DNA of 45,358 nt from an uncultured Pseudomonadota bacterium (GTDB taxonomy: Bacteria; Pseudomonadota; Gammaproteobacteria; Steroidobacterales; Steroidobacteraceae), in assembly GCA_903927005.1 (NCBI GenBank), contig CAIYLH010000128.1, positions 1 to 45,358 on the forward strand, given 5' to 3'. Made by a program: the position numbers and the translations under genes. Each line of letters starts with the position of its first letter. Within the stretch, counting starts at the first letter, position 1. Of this stretch, positions 34,522 through 44,275 are shown piece after piece. The notes under the pieces were generated by a model. It worked only from the letters and a program-made list of their open reading frames with translations, was not told the origin of the DNA and searched no databases.

Positions 34522-35433
34522 TCAAGGCACAGCGTCTGTGCTGGGCGGCAGCTCCTCGATATCATCGAAATGTCGGTAGTCGTACACCGCCACGCCGTCG
34601 GCGTTGCGACTAAGCACGTCGCAGAAACTGTGGTTCCAACGAATCGCATCCGCTGCGTACTCGACTCGGCCCATCAATACCTGGCCAGTCGTCTGGTCGG
34701 TACCGCTAAGCGTCAGGCTGAGAACCGCGTTGGAAGCGGCCAGCGACTCCGGCGTTTCCTTGGCCAGCGGGCTGGTGTCGTCAATGACATGCATCAGAGT
34801 CCAACCGAGCACAAATAATGGCTGCTCCTCACGCACAAGCTCAAGGTCCACGACGCGCCGGAGCTGGAAGCCCTCCGAGGAGGTCCAGTCGTACACCAAC
34901 CGCAACCGGGCAGTCGCCTCGACAATCAGGTTCTGGCGGGCATTGGCCGCTCGCAGCATCAGCGTGCGCCGACCATAGAGCGGCCGCACGACCACCACCG
35001 CAGCGAACAGCATGCGTGCGTTCGGTCGCGAGAAGCGCGCAAACACGACGCCAGTCAACAACGCCAGATACAGCATGCCGATAAAGATCTGCAGAGCCGC
35101 GACGGAGTGCCCGTAGACCGTCTGCGGATGCATGTCACCGTAGCCGACAGTTGCCAGTGTCTCGACGCTGAAGAAGAACGCGCCCAGGTACCCGGGCGGG
35201 TTGATGTTCGCTATGGAGTCAGGCGCGATCCAGTAGAGGCAGGCAAACAACAAGTTGAAGCCGATGAAGCACAGACCGAAACCAGCGAACAGCAGCGGCC
35301 AGCGAACCGTCATCGTCAGGTGGTAGAGGTCCTGCCAGAACGCGAATGGCAGCCCGTGGCTGAGCACCTCGGTACCGCCGAGCGCGACCCGCCGCGGCTT
35401 GCGAGCTGCGTTCGGCGCGGCGCGGCCGGTCAT
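34522..35433 (-). CDS. KirBac-type inward-rectifier potassium channel
   Basis: Tetrameric K+ channel subunit of 303 residues. It has a slide-helix region (about 30-45), an outer helix (about 47-70), the selectivity filter TVGYGD (95-100) preceded by a pore helix, and an inner helix (about 107-133). An immunoglobulin-like cytoplasmic domain (about 140-290) is typical of Kir channels and absent from Kv-type bacterial channels. Its start overlaps the stop of the upstream MscS-family gene by 4 bp, so the two would be translated together. Both relate to osmotic or membrane-potential control. It is convergent with liuD. Confidence 0.93.
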   Translation of the reverse strand: MTGRAAPNAARKPRRVALGGTEVLSHGLPFAFWQDLYHLTMTVRWPLLFAGFGLCFIGFNLLFACLYWIAPDSIANINPPGYLGAFFFSVETLATVGYGDMHPQTVYGHSVAALQIFIGMLYLALLTGVVFARFSRPNARMLFAAVVVVRPLYGRRTLMLRAANARQNLIVEATARLRLVYDWTSSEGFQLRRVVDLELVREEQPLFVLGWTLMHVIDDTSPLAKETPESLAASNAVLSLTLSGTDQTTGQVLMGRVEYAADAIRWNHSFCDVLSRNADGVAVYDYRHFDDIEELPPSTDAVP

Positions 35434-37185
35434 GGGCGGCTCGCCGCTGGCACGGAGCTATCGGTTCCGCTCAGCGCAAGCAGCTCTACAGCGGCCTCGT
35501 ACAGTCTCGCCCGCAGCGCATAGCGTTCGGCAGCGCGCGAGATGTAACGCAACGAGATCTCGGTACCCCCCAGAACGGGCTTGACGTTGATTGCCGGCGC
35601 AGCCGACAGGCCGGTCAGCTGCCGGGACGGCGCCGCGCGGCGCCACTCCTCTTCGGCAAGCCGACCATTCTCGGCCGTTGCCTCCTGCACCTTGCGGCTG
35701 ATCGCGGCGACGACCGCGTACAGATCCTGGCCCGCCGGCACGATTAGCTGCAGCTCGTCCCACAGCCACTGTCCGCTGGTCGAGAAATTGAAGTAATAAC
35801 CCTGGATAGCAAAGCTGTTGGTGAAAGTGACCCGCCGTCCGGTCGGATGCCCGGAGTCGGTCCAGTTGCCCGTCTCCAGCAACACGGTATGGAACATGCC
35901 GAGTTCGACGACTTCGCCGGCGACACCGTTGATCTCGACCCAGTCACCGATCCGCATGCCATTGCGGCCCATCAGCACCAGCCAACCAATGAACGCAACG
36001 ATGAAGTCCTTCAGCGCGACGGTGAGCCCCGCACCTGCCAAACCCAATATCGTACCGAGCTGGCTGGGGGGGGCCAAAGATGACCAGCACCATCACAAAC
36101 AGTGCTGCGATCTGCAACGTGACCGTCGCCACCGTGCGCAGCGTCTCCACCTGACGGCGATCTACCTTCAACCGCTGAAGAGCCTTTGCAAGCCAGCTGC
36201 CGACGAACAACAGCAGCAGACAGGCGACAAGAATCGTCGCAACTGCGCGCAGGATCCGATGCAGGCAAATCGTCGCCTGCTCAACGACCAGCGCTTGCCA
36301 CTGGGCGTAGATCCGCATCACGTCCTGCTCGGCAACCAGTCGTTCATCCATTGCACGCAGCTCGCGCTGGTCCAGGGCAAGCTGCCGGGACTCGGCCAGC
36401 AGCACCGCGGAACCCGCTGATTGCGCTGTCGCGCGTATATGGACGCGTTGCGCGAGGGCCGTGCGTGTTTCCGCGAGGAGGGCGGCCGCCGCAGCGAGGT
36501 CGGACCTCGCAGCGTCAATTGCCGCGCGCTTGCTCCACAGTTCACGCCCACGGACCAGCATCCGCACAAGCCCGGCGCGTGGCATCGTGTCGGCAACGGC
36601 AACGCTGGCAGGACGAACGGGCGACCTATGCTCTGCAACCAACGCCTGAATCTTGCCGCGCAGATCGCCACCCGCCTCCAGCAGCGCCTTGGCGGCTCGG
36701 TCAAACTCATACTGGTCGACCTCGAACTGGGATTGCGCGAGCGCCAGCGCCGCCTCCAGCGGACCGGCCTTATCGGGCCTTGCCTTCGCGAGCGCTGCCG
36801 ACAACTGCTGGGTCTGCAGGTTGTCATCGACCAGTTGCTGCGCGGCGTGGTCCAGGCGCTGCTGCGCGGCCTGGGCGAGTGGAGTGACTGGCGGCGGGCG
36901 GTCGGTTGCCGCACGCAGGGCATCAGCGAAAGCAAGGTCCAGCAGGTGGTCGGCGGCCAACACCGCTTCCTGCGCCAGTCGCTGCTCCTCGCTGGAAGTG
37001 GCCAGAGGCTGCAACCGCATCGCAGCGTCTAGCGCGTGCCGGTCGACCAGCGGCTTGCCAATGGCCGCGCGGGCCCTCCCAGCGCGAGCGTTGATCGCAG
37101 CCGGCGCGGTGAACCACCAGCCATAGGCCACGGCGACAAGCACGGCGCACAGCGCGAGCCCGATGAGGAAGCGAAGGCGTTTCAT
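35430..37185 (-). pseudogene. MscS-family mechanosensitive channel, frameshifted in a C8 tract
   Basis: Two overlapping minus-strand frames encode the halves of one MscS-family protein. The 5' frame (to about 36066) has an N-terminal membrane anchor, a long helical, Gln/Ala-rich region and two further membrane segments, ending at VLVIFGPP. The 3' frame resumes with SQLGTILGLAGAGLTVALKD, the pore helix, and the beta domain (GDWVEINGVAGEVVELGMFH). The change occurs in a run of eight C on the coding strand (plus 36066-36073). Removing one C restores a continuous frame of about 585 codons. Either the gene is broken, the tract is a slippage site, or the base is a sequencing error. The start is ATG 37185; an in-frame GTG at 37224 is possible. 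Confidence 0.85.
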
Positions 37186-37261
37186 GCGCTGCAGTTGCTC
37201 CAGAACGGCGGCCGCCGTCCCCACAACGGGGAGGCGACGATATCACGCAGTCGCGACCTTC

Positions 37262-38665
37262 CTAGCGACTGGCCAAGGCGCCGATCAGCGTCTCCCAATG
37301 CACCAGCCCACGATAGAACGACTCAACCGGGATCCGCTCGTTGACCCCGTGGGCAAACTGCTCACTCTCGCGAATGAATGTGCCGCCGACCCCGTAGGTC
37401 GGTATGCCCGCGGCGCGGAAAACCGCACCATCCGTCGCATACGACGACTGGGTCGGGGCGATTCGAGCGCCGGGATTGGCGGCGGACACCGCCCGCGTCA
37501 CGGCCGCCATCACATCGGCCCGCAGCGGCGAGGCGTCGGAGACCAGCACTTCAGCGCTCATCTTCACCGCGACCTTGGGCCCCGCGAGGCGCTGCAGCGT
37601 CTGTAGCACCTGAGCCGCCGTCATGCCAGGGAAAACCCGGCAGCTGACTGTGGCCTTCGCGGTCAGCGGCAGCGCGTTCGGCGCATGGCCACCCTCCAGC
37701 ATCGTCGCGGTGCACGTGGTGCGCACCCGCCCGACGTAGACCGAATCCGCCGACAGCGTGTCCGAGGCATGCCGGTCGCGGGGGTTCTTCGCGAACGCCC
37801 GCATGACTGTCGCGAGCGGCGCAGGCGCCGTGCTTGCGGTCTCACGGAAGTCACCACGCGTCCAGTCATTCCACATGACCGGGAACCGGTAGCGCTCGAT
37901 CGCGGCGAGTGCGTCGGCCAATGCAAAGATCGCGTTGTCGGCTCGCGGCTGGGAGCTGTGGCCGCCGGTGCCATGAGCCTCAACGGAGTAGATCAGCGAC
38001 GCCTTCTCGGCACCCTGCACCCGGAACAGCCGTGGCCGACCATCGACCTCATCCAGCACGCCGCCGCCGAGATTGTCACTGTTGAGCGCGAACTCCGCGT
38101 CCACGAGCTCGCGGTGATGTGTCACCAGGTCCTCGGCCGTTTCGCCGTCCGTCTCCTCGTCGCCGGTGAAAACAAGGATCAGATCGCGCGTCGGCACGAA
38201 GCTGCGCGCACGCAAGGTCAGGAAGGTGGTCGCCATCAGCGCCGCCTCCTGCTTGACGTCGAGCGTGCCGCGACCGATGAAGTAACCCTTCTCCTCGACC
38301 AGCGAATACGGATTGCGGCCCCAGTCCTCGGCCCGCGCGGCCACGACATCCAGATGCACGAGCAGCGCGATCGGCCGTGCGCCGCTGCCGTCGCCGCGAT
38401 AGCGAACGACCAGCGACGAGGTGTCCTTGTGCGGAACAACAGTGATGTCACGCGCCTCGAAACCGCCTGCCGCGAAGCGCGCCGCGAGCAGCGCCGTGAG
38501 CACCGGCACACGACCCGAGTCAGGCGACGTATCGACCGCCACCAAATCCGCCAGCAGCGCGCGGGCTTGGGTCCGTGCGTCTTCCGGCGTGTCAGCCTGG
38601 ACCGGCAGCGCGGACAGCATCAGAGCCGCACAGAAACCTGCAGTGATCCGCGAGAGCGCCTTCAT
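37262..38665 (-). CDS. Secreted M20-family metallopeptidase
   Basis: Zinc-dependent peptidase of 467 residues with a signal peptide (ALSRITAGFCAALMLSALPVQA), so probably periplasmic. Metal and catalytic residues are visible: His and Asp in LLVHLDVV, bridging Asp in GRGTLDVK, the Glu pair in TGDEETDGE, an Asp in NSDNLGGG and a late His in FAHGVNE. A lid/dimerisation domain interrupts the catalytic domain around AHGTGGHSSQPRADNA. The preferred start (38665) overlaps the aminotransferase stop by 4 bp. The substrate is a small peptide or N-acyl amino acid; motifs do not separate them. Confidence 0.92.
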   Translation of the reverse strand: MKALSRITAGFCAALMLSALPVQADTPEDARTQARALLADLVAVDTSPDSGRVPVLTALLAARFAAGGFEARDITVVPHKDTSSLVVRYRGDGSGARPIALLVHLDVVAARAEDWGRNPYSLVEEKGYFIGRGTLDVKQEAALMATTFLTLRARSFVPTRDLILVFTGDEETDGETAEDLVTHHRELVDAEFALNSDNLGGGVLDEVDGRPRLFRVQGAEKASLIYSVEAHGTGGHSSQPRADNAIFALADALAAIERYRFPVMWNDWTRGDFRETASTAPAPLATVMRAFAKNPRDRHASDTLSADSVYVGRVRTTCTATMLEGGHAPNALPLTAKATVSCRVFPGMTAAQVLQTLQRLAGPKVAVKMSAEVLVSDASPLRADVMAAVTRAVSAANPGARIAPTQSSYATDGAVFRAAGIPTYGVGGTFIRESEQFAHGVNERIPVESFYRGLVHWETLIGALASR

Positions 38666-39819
38666 ACCGCACACAGGCGTCGCGCCCCCTCTATCAGTGT
38701 CGCGTCGTCCTTGGCGAAACTCAGCCGTATCAGGCCATGGTCAGTGCCATCGCTGTAAAACGCTGACAGCGGGATCGTTGCGACCTTGGCATCGCGGATC
38801 AGCCGCAGCACGAAGTCGCTGTCGCTCTGAGCCGAGATGCGGCCATAACGCGCCAACATGAAGAAACTGCCCTCACTGGGCAGCAGGTCGAATCTCGATC
38901 CGGCGAGCGCCTGCGCAAGCAGGTCGCGCTTGTGCTGGTAGAACGCCGACAAACCCAGATAGGTCTGCTCGTCAGCCAGCATCTCGGCCAGCGCGTACTG
39001 CATCGGCGTATCGGCGGCGAACATCATGAACTGGTGGATTTTGCGGACTTCTTCGGTCAGTTCCGCAGGCGCCAGGCAGTACCCGACCCGCCAACCGGTG
39101 ACGTGGTAGGACTTGCCGAAAGAGGAGACGATCACGCTACGGGCCGCAAGCTCGGCGTGGCGGGCCACACTCTGGTGCACGCCGCCATCGAACACCACAT
39201 GCTCGTAAACCTCGTCCGACAGGACGACGATGTCGGTACCACGGGTCAGCGCCGCGAGTCGTTCCAGATCCTCAGCGGAGAACACCGTCGCGGACGGGTT
39301 GTGCGGCGTGTTGATGATGATCATGCGGGTCCGCGGCGAGACACACCTTGCCACCTCGTCCCAGTCCACCCGGAAGCCGCGCTCGGGGGAAAGCTTGATC
39401 GCAACCGGAGTCGCGCCCTGCAGTCGCACGATCGGGGCGTAGCTATCGAACGCCGGCTCGAAGTAAATGACCTCATCGCCGACATGCACCAGGCCGCTGA
39501 TCGCCGCGTACAGACCCTGGCTCGCGCTGGCAACAATCGTGACCTCATCGTCAACGTCGTAGCGGGTCCCGGTGAGGTGAGCAAACTTGTGGGCAACGGC
39601 CGCGCGCAGCGCCGGCAGTCCGGTCATCGGCGCGTACTGGTTGTGACCGGCGCGCATCGCCGCCACCGCCGCATCCACAAGCCGGGGGTCACAAGCGAAG
39701 TTGGGCGCGCCCTGCGACAGGTTCAGGGCGTCGTGCTCAGCCGCAAGTTGGCCAATCACCGTAAAGATCGTCGTACCGACGTCAGGCAGCTTGGAGCGGG
39801 GCGTCGCGTGGCTTTTCAT
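38662..39819 (-). CDS. PLP-dependent aminotransferase, YbdL/methionine aminotransferase-like
   Basis: Fold-type I aminotransferase of 385 residues. Features include LSQGAPNFACDP near the N-terminus, NQYAPMTGLPALRAAVA, the NTPHNPSATVF segment, LSDEVYEHVVFDG and the PLP lysine in SSFGKSYHVTGWRVGYC. The closest group known to me is YbdL-type methionine/glutamine aminotransferases and kynurenine aminotransferases. ATG 39819 is chosen because the next 20 residues (SKLPDVGTTIF) start like YbdL; an in-frame start at 39888 gives a basic extension with no match. It overlaps the M20 peptidase gene by 4 bp, suggesting peptide hydrolysis followed by amino acid transamination. Confidence 0.92.
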   Translation of the reverse strand: MKSHATPRSKLPDVGTTIFTVIGQLAAEHDALNLSQGAPNFACDPRLVDAAVAAMRAGHNQYAPMTGLPALRAAVAHKFAHLTGTRYDVDDEVTIVASASQGLYAAISGLVHVGDEVIYFEPAFDSYAPIVRLQGATPVAIKLSPERGFRVDWDEVARCVSPRTRMIIINTPHNPSATVFSAEDLERLAALTRGTDIVVLSDEVYEHVVFDGGVHQSVARHAELAARSVIVSSFGKSYHVTGWRVGYCLAPAELTEEVRKIHQFMMFAADTPMQYALAEMLADEQTYLGLSAFYQHKRDLLAQALAGSRFDLLPSEGSFFMLARYGRISAQSDSDFVLRLIRDAKVATIPLSAFYSDGTDHGLIRLSFAKDDATLIEGARRLCAV

Positions 39820-39908
39820 CGGGGCGTATCTCGGACGGGACAGGACGACCCGTATTCTGACCGGTCCTGCCGACGGCCGCGCGGTCAAACGTCGCGGCCC
39901 GCTGCCCG

Positions 39909-41375
39909 TCAGGGACGGCCCGGGTCGGGCCGCTGGCCGCCGGCGTCGATGGCCGATGAGACGCCACGCAGCGCCCGGGAGGCGCCGTTGAAGAAGCGCA
40001 CCTGCTCCTCGTACATGGAGGCCGGCGGCTCAGCCTCCTTCCAGGCCGACCACTGGATCATCACCAACCGCTGGGCCGGATTGATGGCGATCGCCTGGCC
40101 GTAGATGCCTTCCGCCCAAAACGACTGGCGCATCGTCTCGGCGTCACCAGGGGCGCGGTGAACGGAAGGCTCCAGACCACCAAACCACCACTGGTAGCCG
40201 TACTGGCCGTCAGGGGTCGCAGGGGTCACCGAGCCGCGCGCTCGGGTCCAGCTGGTCGACCGCTGCAGCCAGTCTGCCGGCAGCAACACCTCGCCTGACG
40301 GCAGACGCCCGCCCTGCTGGACGAAGAGCGCGAACCGGCCCCAGTCCCGCAAGGTGGCGTTGAAGCCGTGGCCACCCATGTCGATCTCCCCCCGGACCAG
40401 CGCCTGCCAGACGCCGTCCCGCTCCATTGGATAGCGGCTCCAGACACGGGTCTCGAGGTAGCGGGCCAGCGTCATGCCGGTCGCCGTCTCCAGCAGTCGC
40501 CCAACCAACCATGCGCCACCGGTGTTGTATGACCAAACCTCGCCCGAGCGCACCCCCGGCATACGCTTAAGTGAACGGATCAGCTCCAGCACGCAAGGGT
40601 AGGGCTCCGGCAGCGCCTCGCAGCGGGTCAGACGCGCGAAGTCCGACTGAGGGTCCGCGTAATTTTCGTTCCAGACGGTGCCCGAGCTGTGCTGCAGCAG
40701 CTCCTGCAGCGTTACGCCGTCCCAGGCCGTCCCATTCAGTTCCGGAAGATAGCGGGTAATCGGGTCCGATACGTCATGAATGAAGCCTTCGCGGACCGCG
40801 ATCCCCACCAGCACTGACACGACCGACTTGGCGACCGAGCGGGAGGTCCACAACGTACGATCGGTATTGCCCTGCCCGTAGTACTCGTAGGCGATCCGGC
40901 CGTCCTTGAGGATCAGCAGGCCCGTAACCCGCTGGCTGCGAATGTAGTCGTCTATGCCCGCACTCTTTCCATCCGCATCGTAGCGAATGGGCGGCACTAC
41001 TCCCGCGAGCCGCTGTAACACCTTTGCTTTGCCGCGCGGCGCGTGGAACGCATCCCCGCGATAGAGCCGGTAGGTATTGCGAAAGCCGACGACCCGCGTC
41101 TCCGGGTCCCAGCTGAGCATCTCAGCCGCCGGCGGCAGGACCGCGTCGTACGGCAACGGACAATCGATGAGACCCTGCTCCCGACAGTCGGGTGGCGACG
41201 GCGCAGTCGCGATTGCCGGCGTTACGGCAACGGCACCCGCCAGGGGCAGCGCCAGGAGCAGACCGAGGAGTGCAGCGATACCTGCCGGGAGCCGCCATTC
41301 GCGCGTAACGAACCTGCCCGGTAGGCGGCGCAATCCCGACCCGAGCCGTAGCGATCCCACGATGCCTGCCACCAT
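39909..41375 (-). CDS. Beta-lactamase-fold serine hydrolase (class C/esterase-like)
   Basis: Secreted or membrane-anchored hydrolase of 488 residues. It has a hydrophobic N-terminal segment (about 29-58; AGIAALLGLLLALPLAGAVAV) and a serine beta-lactamase domain (about 130-480). The nucleophile motif is SVAK (Ser180-Lys183). The second motif reads WSYNTGG, where class C enzymes have YxN; it resembles the YNTG form of esterase and 6-aminohexanoate-dimer hydrolase relatives. Antibiotic hydrolysis is therefore not implied. The start at 41375 is supported by AGGGAG 6 bp upstream, whereas a much longer frame to 41489 has no such site. The natural substrate is unknown. Confidence 0.9.
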   Translation of the reverse strand: MVAGIVGSLRLGSGLRRLPGRFVTREWRLPAGIAALLGLLLALPLAGAVAVTPAIATAPSPPDCREQGLIDCPLPYDAVLPPAAEMLSWDPETRVVGFRNTYRLYRGDAFHAPRGKAKVLQRLAGVVPPIRYDADGKSAGIDDYIRSQRVTGLLILKDGRIAYEYYGQGNTDRTLWTSRSVAKSVVSVLVGIAVREGFIHDVSDPITRYLPELNGTAWDGVTLQELLQHSSGTVWNENYADPQSDFARLTRCEALPEPYPCVLELIRSLKRMPGVRSGEVWSYNTGGAWLVGRLLETATGMTLARYLETRVWSRYPMERDGVWQALVRGEIDMGGHGFNATLRDWGRFALFVQQGGRLPSGEVLLPADWLQRSTSWTRARGSVTPATPDGQYGYQWWFGGLEPSVHRAPGDAETMRQSFWAEGIYGQAIAINPAQRLVMIQWSAWKEAEPPASMYEEQVRFFNGASRALRGVSSAIDAGGQRPDPGRP

Positions 41376-41538
41376 GCAATGCTCCCTAGACGACCCGGCG
41401 GCGTGCCGGCTAGCGACAATGACACTAGCAGAAACCAGCGAGTCGCTCCCACAGCGTGATGTCGACACGCCTGCGCGGCCGCGACCCACGGACCCGCGAC
41501 CAACGCTGCCGACGCAACGGCCCGAGGTTCACACTATC

Positions 41539-42522
41539 TTAGTTCCGCGTGCGCCCACTCGCCTGTAACAGGCGCGCCCGCGCGGCGCGATACTCGCGCT
41601 CGAGCCGATCGACCTCGGCGCCGACGCTGCGACGCGCCTTGACGGCACCGATACCTTGTCCTGCGCCCCAGATGTCGCGCCAGGCCCTGCGACTCTCACT
41701 GGCGCTGGAGCCAAAGTTCATCTTGGCAGGATCGCTCCGCGGCAAGTTGTCGGGATCCAGACCCACAGCCGCGATCGAGGGGCGCAGGTAGTTGCCATGC
41801 ACGCCGGTAAAAAGGTTCGTGTACACGATGTCACCTGCACGGCCATCGATGATCGCATTCTTGTAGCCTTCGGTGGCGTTGGCCTCATCGGTCGCGATAA
41901 ACATCGAGCCGATGTAGGCAAGATCCGCGCCCATTGCCTGCGCCGCCAGTATTGCATCGCCACTGGCGATGCTTCCCGACAAGGCAAGCGGCCCGTCGAA
42001 CCATTGCCGAATTTCCTGCACCAGCGCGAACGGCGACTGGGTGCCGGCATGGCCGCCAGCGCCGGCGGCGACCGCAATCAGCCCATCCGCGCCTTTTTCA
42101 ATGGCCTTGCGGGCGTACTTCTCGTTGATGATGTCGTGCAGGGCAATGCCACCCCACTCGTGCACGACCTGGTTCAGATCCTCGCGCGCCCCGAGGGACG
42201 TGATGATGATCGGCACCTTCCACTTCGCGCAGGTTGCAAGATCTGCCTCAAGCCGATCGTTGGACTTGTGCACGATCTGATTGACCGCGAATGGCGCTGC
42301 CGGCCGCTCAGGATGCGCGCTCGTCCACGCGGCAAGTTCCTCGCTAATCTGATGCAGCCACTCATCAAGCTGGCTCTGCGGACGCGCGTTAACGGCCGGA
42401 AACGAGCCGACGATACCCGCCTGGCACTGGGCGATCACGAGCTTCGGCGTGGAGATGATGAACATGGGCGAGGCGATCACCGGCAGCCGCAGGGGATCGA
42501 ACAACGGGGAGGGTAAAGACAT
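41539..42522 (-). CDS. Nitronate monooxygenase / 2-nitropropane dioxygenase-like FMN enzyme
   Basis: TIM-barrel flavoprotein of 327 residues. The N-terminus (LRLPVIASPMFIIS) and the FMN phosphate region (AVAAGAGGHAGTQSPFALV, followed by LSGSIASGDAILAAQAMGADLAYIGS) are typical of the family. The His in GGHAG matches the catalytic base position of class I nitronate monooxygenases. Many relatives act in other roles, including lipid metabolism, and the adjacent divergent CoA ligase hints at such a role. No upstream partner gene is seen. The start ATG 42522 gives a standard-length protein. Confidence 0.9.
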   Translation of the reverse strand: MSLPSPLFDPLRLPVIASPMFIISTPKLVIAQCQAGIVGSFPAVNARPQSQLDEWLHQISEELAAWTSAHPERPAAPFAVNQIVHKSNDRLEADLATCAKWKVPIIITSLGAREDLNQVVHEWGGIALHDIINEKYARKAIEKGADGLIAVAAGAGGHAGTQSPFALVQEIRQWFDGPLALSGSIASGDAILAAQAMGADLAYIGSMFIATDEANATEGYKNAIIDGRAGDIVYTNLFTGVHGNYLRPSIAAVGLDPDNLPRSDPAKMNFGSSASESRRAWRDIWGAGQGIGAVKARRSVGAEVDRLEREYRAARARLLQASGRTRN

Positions 42523-42750
42523 GGTTCTGTGGGTCCGTCAGCACAGGTCGCGGGGCGGGGCGGCTTCAATACAGGCTACGGCCTGCAGTCGCAGCGGCAT
42601 GAGGATTCTACACACCGCTCAGCTGAGCTGCCTTATCGAGCGCGGCCGCATCCACTGGCTAGCGGCAGACGCCGCTAGCGGACCTGTAGCGTTTGAGTTG
42701 AAAACTGTATTGTCGGGAGCGGGATCCTCCGAGGAAAAGGGGCGCACGCC

Positions 42751-44253
42751 ATGACTGGATCGGCCGCCATCAGGACGGAGCAGCTGGACCGGGTAAGTCT
42801 GGATGCCGCCGCGCGCCGACTGGCAACTGCGCTCACCGAACGCGGCATCGGCATCGACGACGCCGTTGCCGTGCTGCTGCGCAACGACATCCGCTATTTC
42901 ACGATTACGGAGGCCTGCCGCTACATAGGCGCACGCTTTGTGGTGCTCAACTGGCACGCATCGGCCCCGGAAATCCGCGCGATCCTCGACGACAGTCGCG
43001 CCAGGCTACTGTTCGGCCATCCCGACCTGATTGCCACAGCGCATGCCGGCCTGCCTGAGAATCTTCCCCTCTGCCAGCTGCCAACCGCACTGGCGCCGGC
43101 GAAGAGCGCTGCTGCCAGCCTTGAGAGCCTGATCGCCGCCTCCGCGCCGTACGCAGGCCGGGCGCAGAAGCTGCGCGGCATCTTCCCGTACACCTCCGGC
43201 AGTACCGGTCGCCCCAAGGGCATCCTGCGTGGCTTCAACAGCGTCGCGGGCGACGTCTGGGATATCTACCGCGACCTGTCGCATAGCTTCCTGGACCTCG
43301 GCCCGGGCGATCGGCTGCACGTGTGCGCGCCGCTGTACCACACGGCCCCCAACGGCATCGCCCAGTTCGCGCTGGCCGGCGGCGAAGCCGAGCTTCTTAT
43401 CGGCGCGCGCTTTGAGCCGGAGGACTTCCTCGCAACCGTAGAGCGCGAGCGCATCACGCACGCATACCTTGTGCCGACGATGATGGTGCGGCTGCTGAAG
43501 CTGCCGGAGGCAACGCGCCGCCGTCATGACGTCTCGTCACTACGCTTCGCGGTGTCAACCGGGGCGCCTTGCCCGCGCGAGGTCAAGGATGGCATCAACG
43601 ACTGGTTCGGACCGATTCTGTGCGAAGCGTATGGCGCGAGCGAAACCAGCTTCATGACCTACATCACCGCCGCGGAGTCACGCCTGAAGCCCGGCTCGGT
43701 CGGCCGGCCAATCAACGGCGCGCTGCTGCGGATCCTGGACGACGCGCTGCAAGATATTCCAGTCGGCGAGACCGGCACGATCTACATCCGCCAGCCGCGC
43801 TTTGGCCCCTTCTCCTACACCAATACGGAGGGCGCTCTTCCGTACCAGTCGGTAGATGGGTTTGTAAGCGTCGGCGACGTGGGAAGACTGGATGCGGACG
43901 GCTACCTGTACATCAGCGACCGCAAGAAGGACATGATCATCTCTGGCGGCGTCAATATCTTTCCAGCGGAGATCGAGGCGGAGCTGCTTCGACTCGATGG
44001 TGTCGCCGACTGTGCCGTGTTCGGAATTCCGGACGATGAATTCGGTGAATCCGTTTGCGCGTTCATCCAGCCCATGCCCGGGGCAGCGCAGGACGAGGAC
44101 TCCATTCGCACACAATTGCGCGACCGGCTCGCTGGCTTCAAGATCCCCAAGCGCATCGAATACCGCGACGAACTGCCGCGCGAGGACTCAGGCAAGATCT
44201 TCAAGCGACACCTGCGTGATCCGTTCTGGGAAGGCAGGCCGCGGCGTATCTGA
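42751..44253 (+). CDS. Acyl-CoA synthetase/AMP-dependent ligase
   Basis: AMP-forming CoA ligase of 500 residues, shorter than the other two in the window. Motifs are FPYTSGSTGRPKGILRG, EAYGASETSFMTY, VSVGDVGRLDADGYLYISDR, KKDMIISGGVNIFPAEIEAEL and the C-terminal REDSGKIFKRHLRD with the catalytic Lys. It is closest in style to CaiC/long-chain fatty acid ligase-like proteins. ATG 42751 follows a strong purine-rich site (GAGGAAAAGGGG, 42731-42742). It is divergent from the nitronate monooxygenase-like gene across 228 bp. Substrate is unknown. Confidence 0.92.
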   Translation: MTGSAAIRTEQLDRVSLDAAARRLATALTERGIGIDDAVAVLLRNDIRYFTITEACRYIGARFVVLNWHASAPEIRAILDDSRARLLFGHPDLIATAHAGLPENLPLCQLPTALAPAKSAAASLESLIAASAPYAGRAQKLRGIFPYTSGSTGRPKGILRGFNSVAGDVWDIYRDLSHSFLDLGPGDRLHVCAPLYHTAPNGIAQFALAGGEAELLIGARFEPEDFLATVERERITHAYLVPTMMVRLLKLPEATRRRHDVSSLRFAVSTGAPCPREVKDGINDWFGPILCEAYGASETSFMTYITAAESRLKPGSVGRPINGALLRILDDALQDIPVGETGTIYIRQPRFGPFSYTNTEGALPYQSVDGFVSVGDVGRLDADGYLYISDRKKDMIISGGVNIFPAEIEAELLRLDGVADCAVFGIPDDEFGESVCAFIQPMPGAAQDEDSIRTQLRDRLAGFKIPKRIEYRDELPREDSGKIFKRHLRDPFWEGRPRRI

Positions 44254-44275
44254 GCGGCAGCTCAAAACCGCGTCG

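Noticed and set aside
38932-40104. 390-codon plus-strand open frame opposite the aminotransferase and hydrolase genes
   Set aside because: Low-complexity Arg/His-rich translation, antisense to two conserved genes.
39909-41375. Antibiotic-resistance beta-lactamase
   Set aside because: The SVAK motif is shared by many esterases and amidases, and the second motif differs from class C enzymes.
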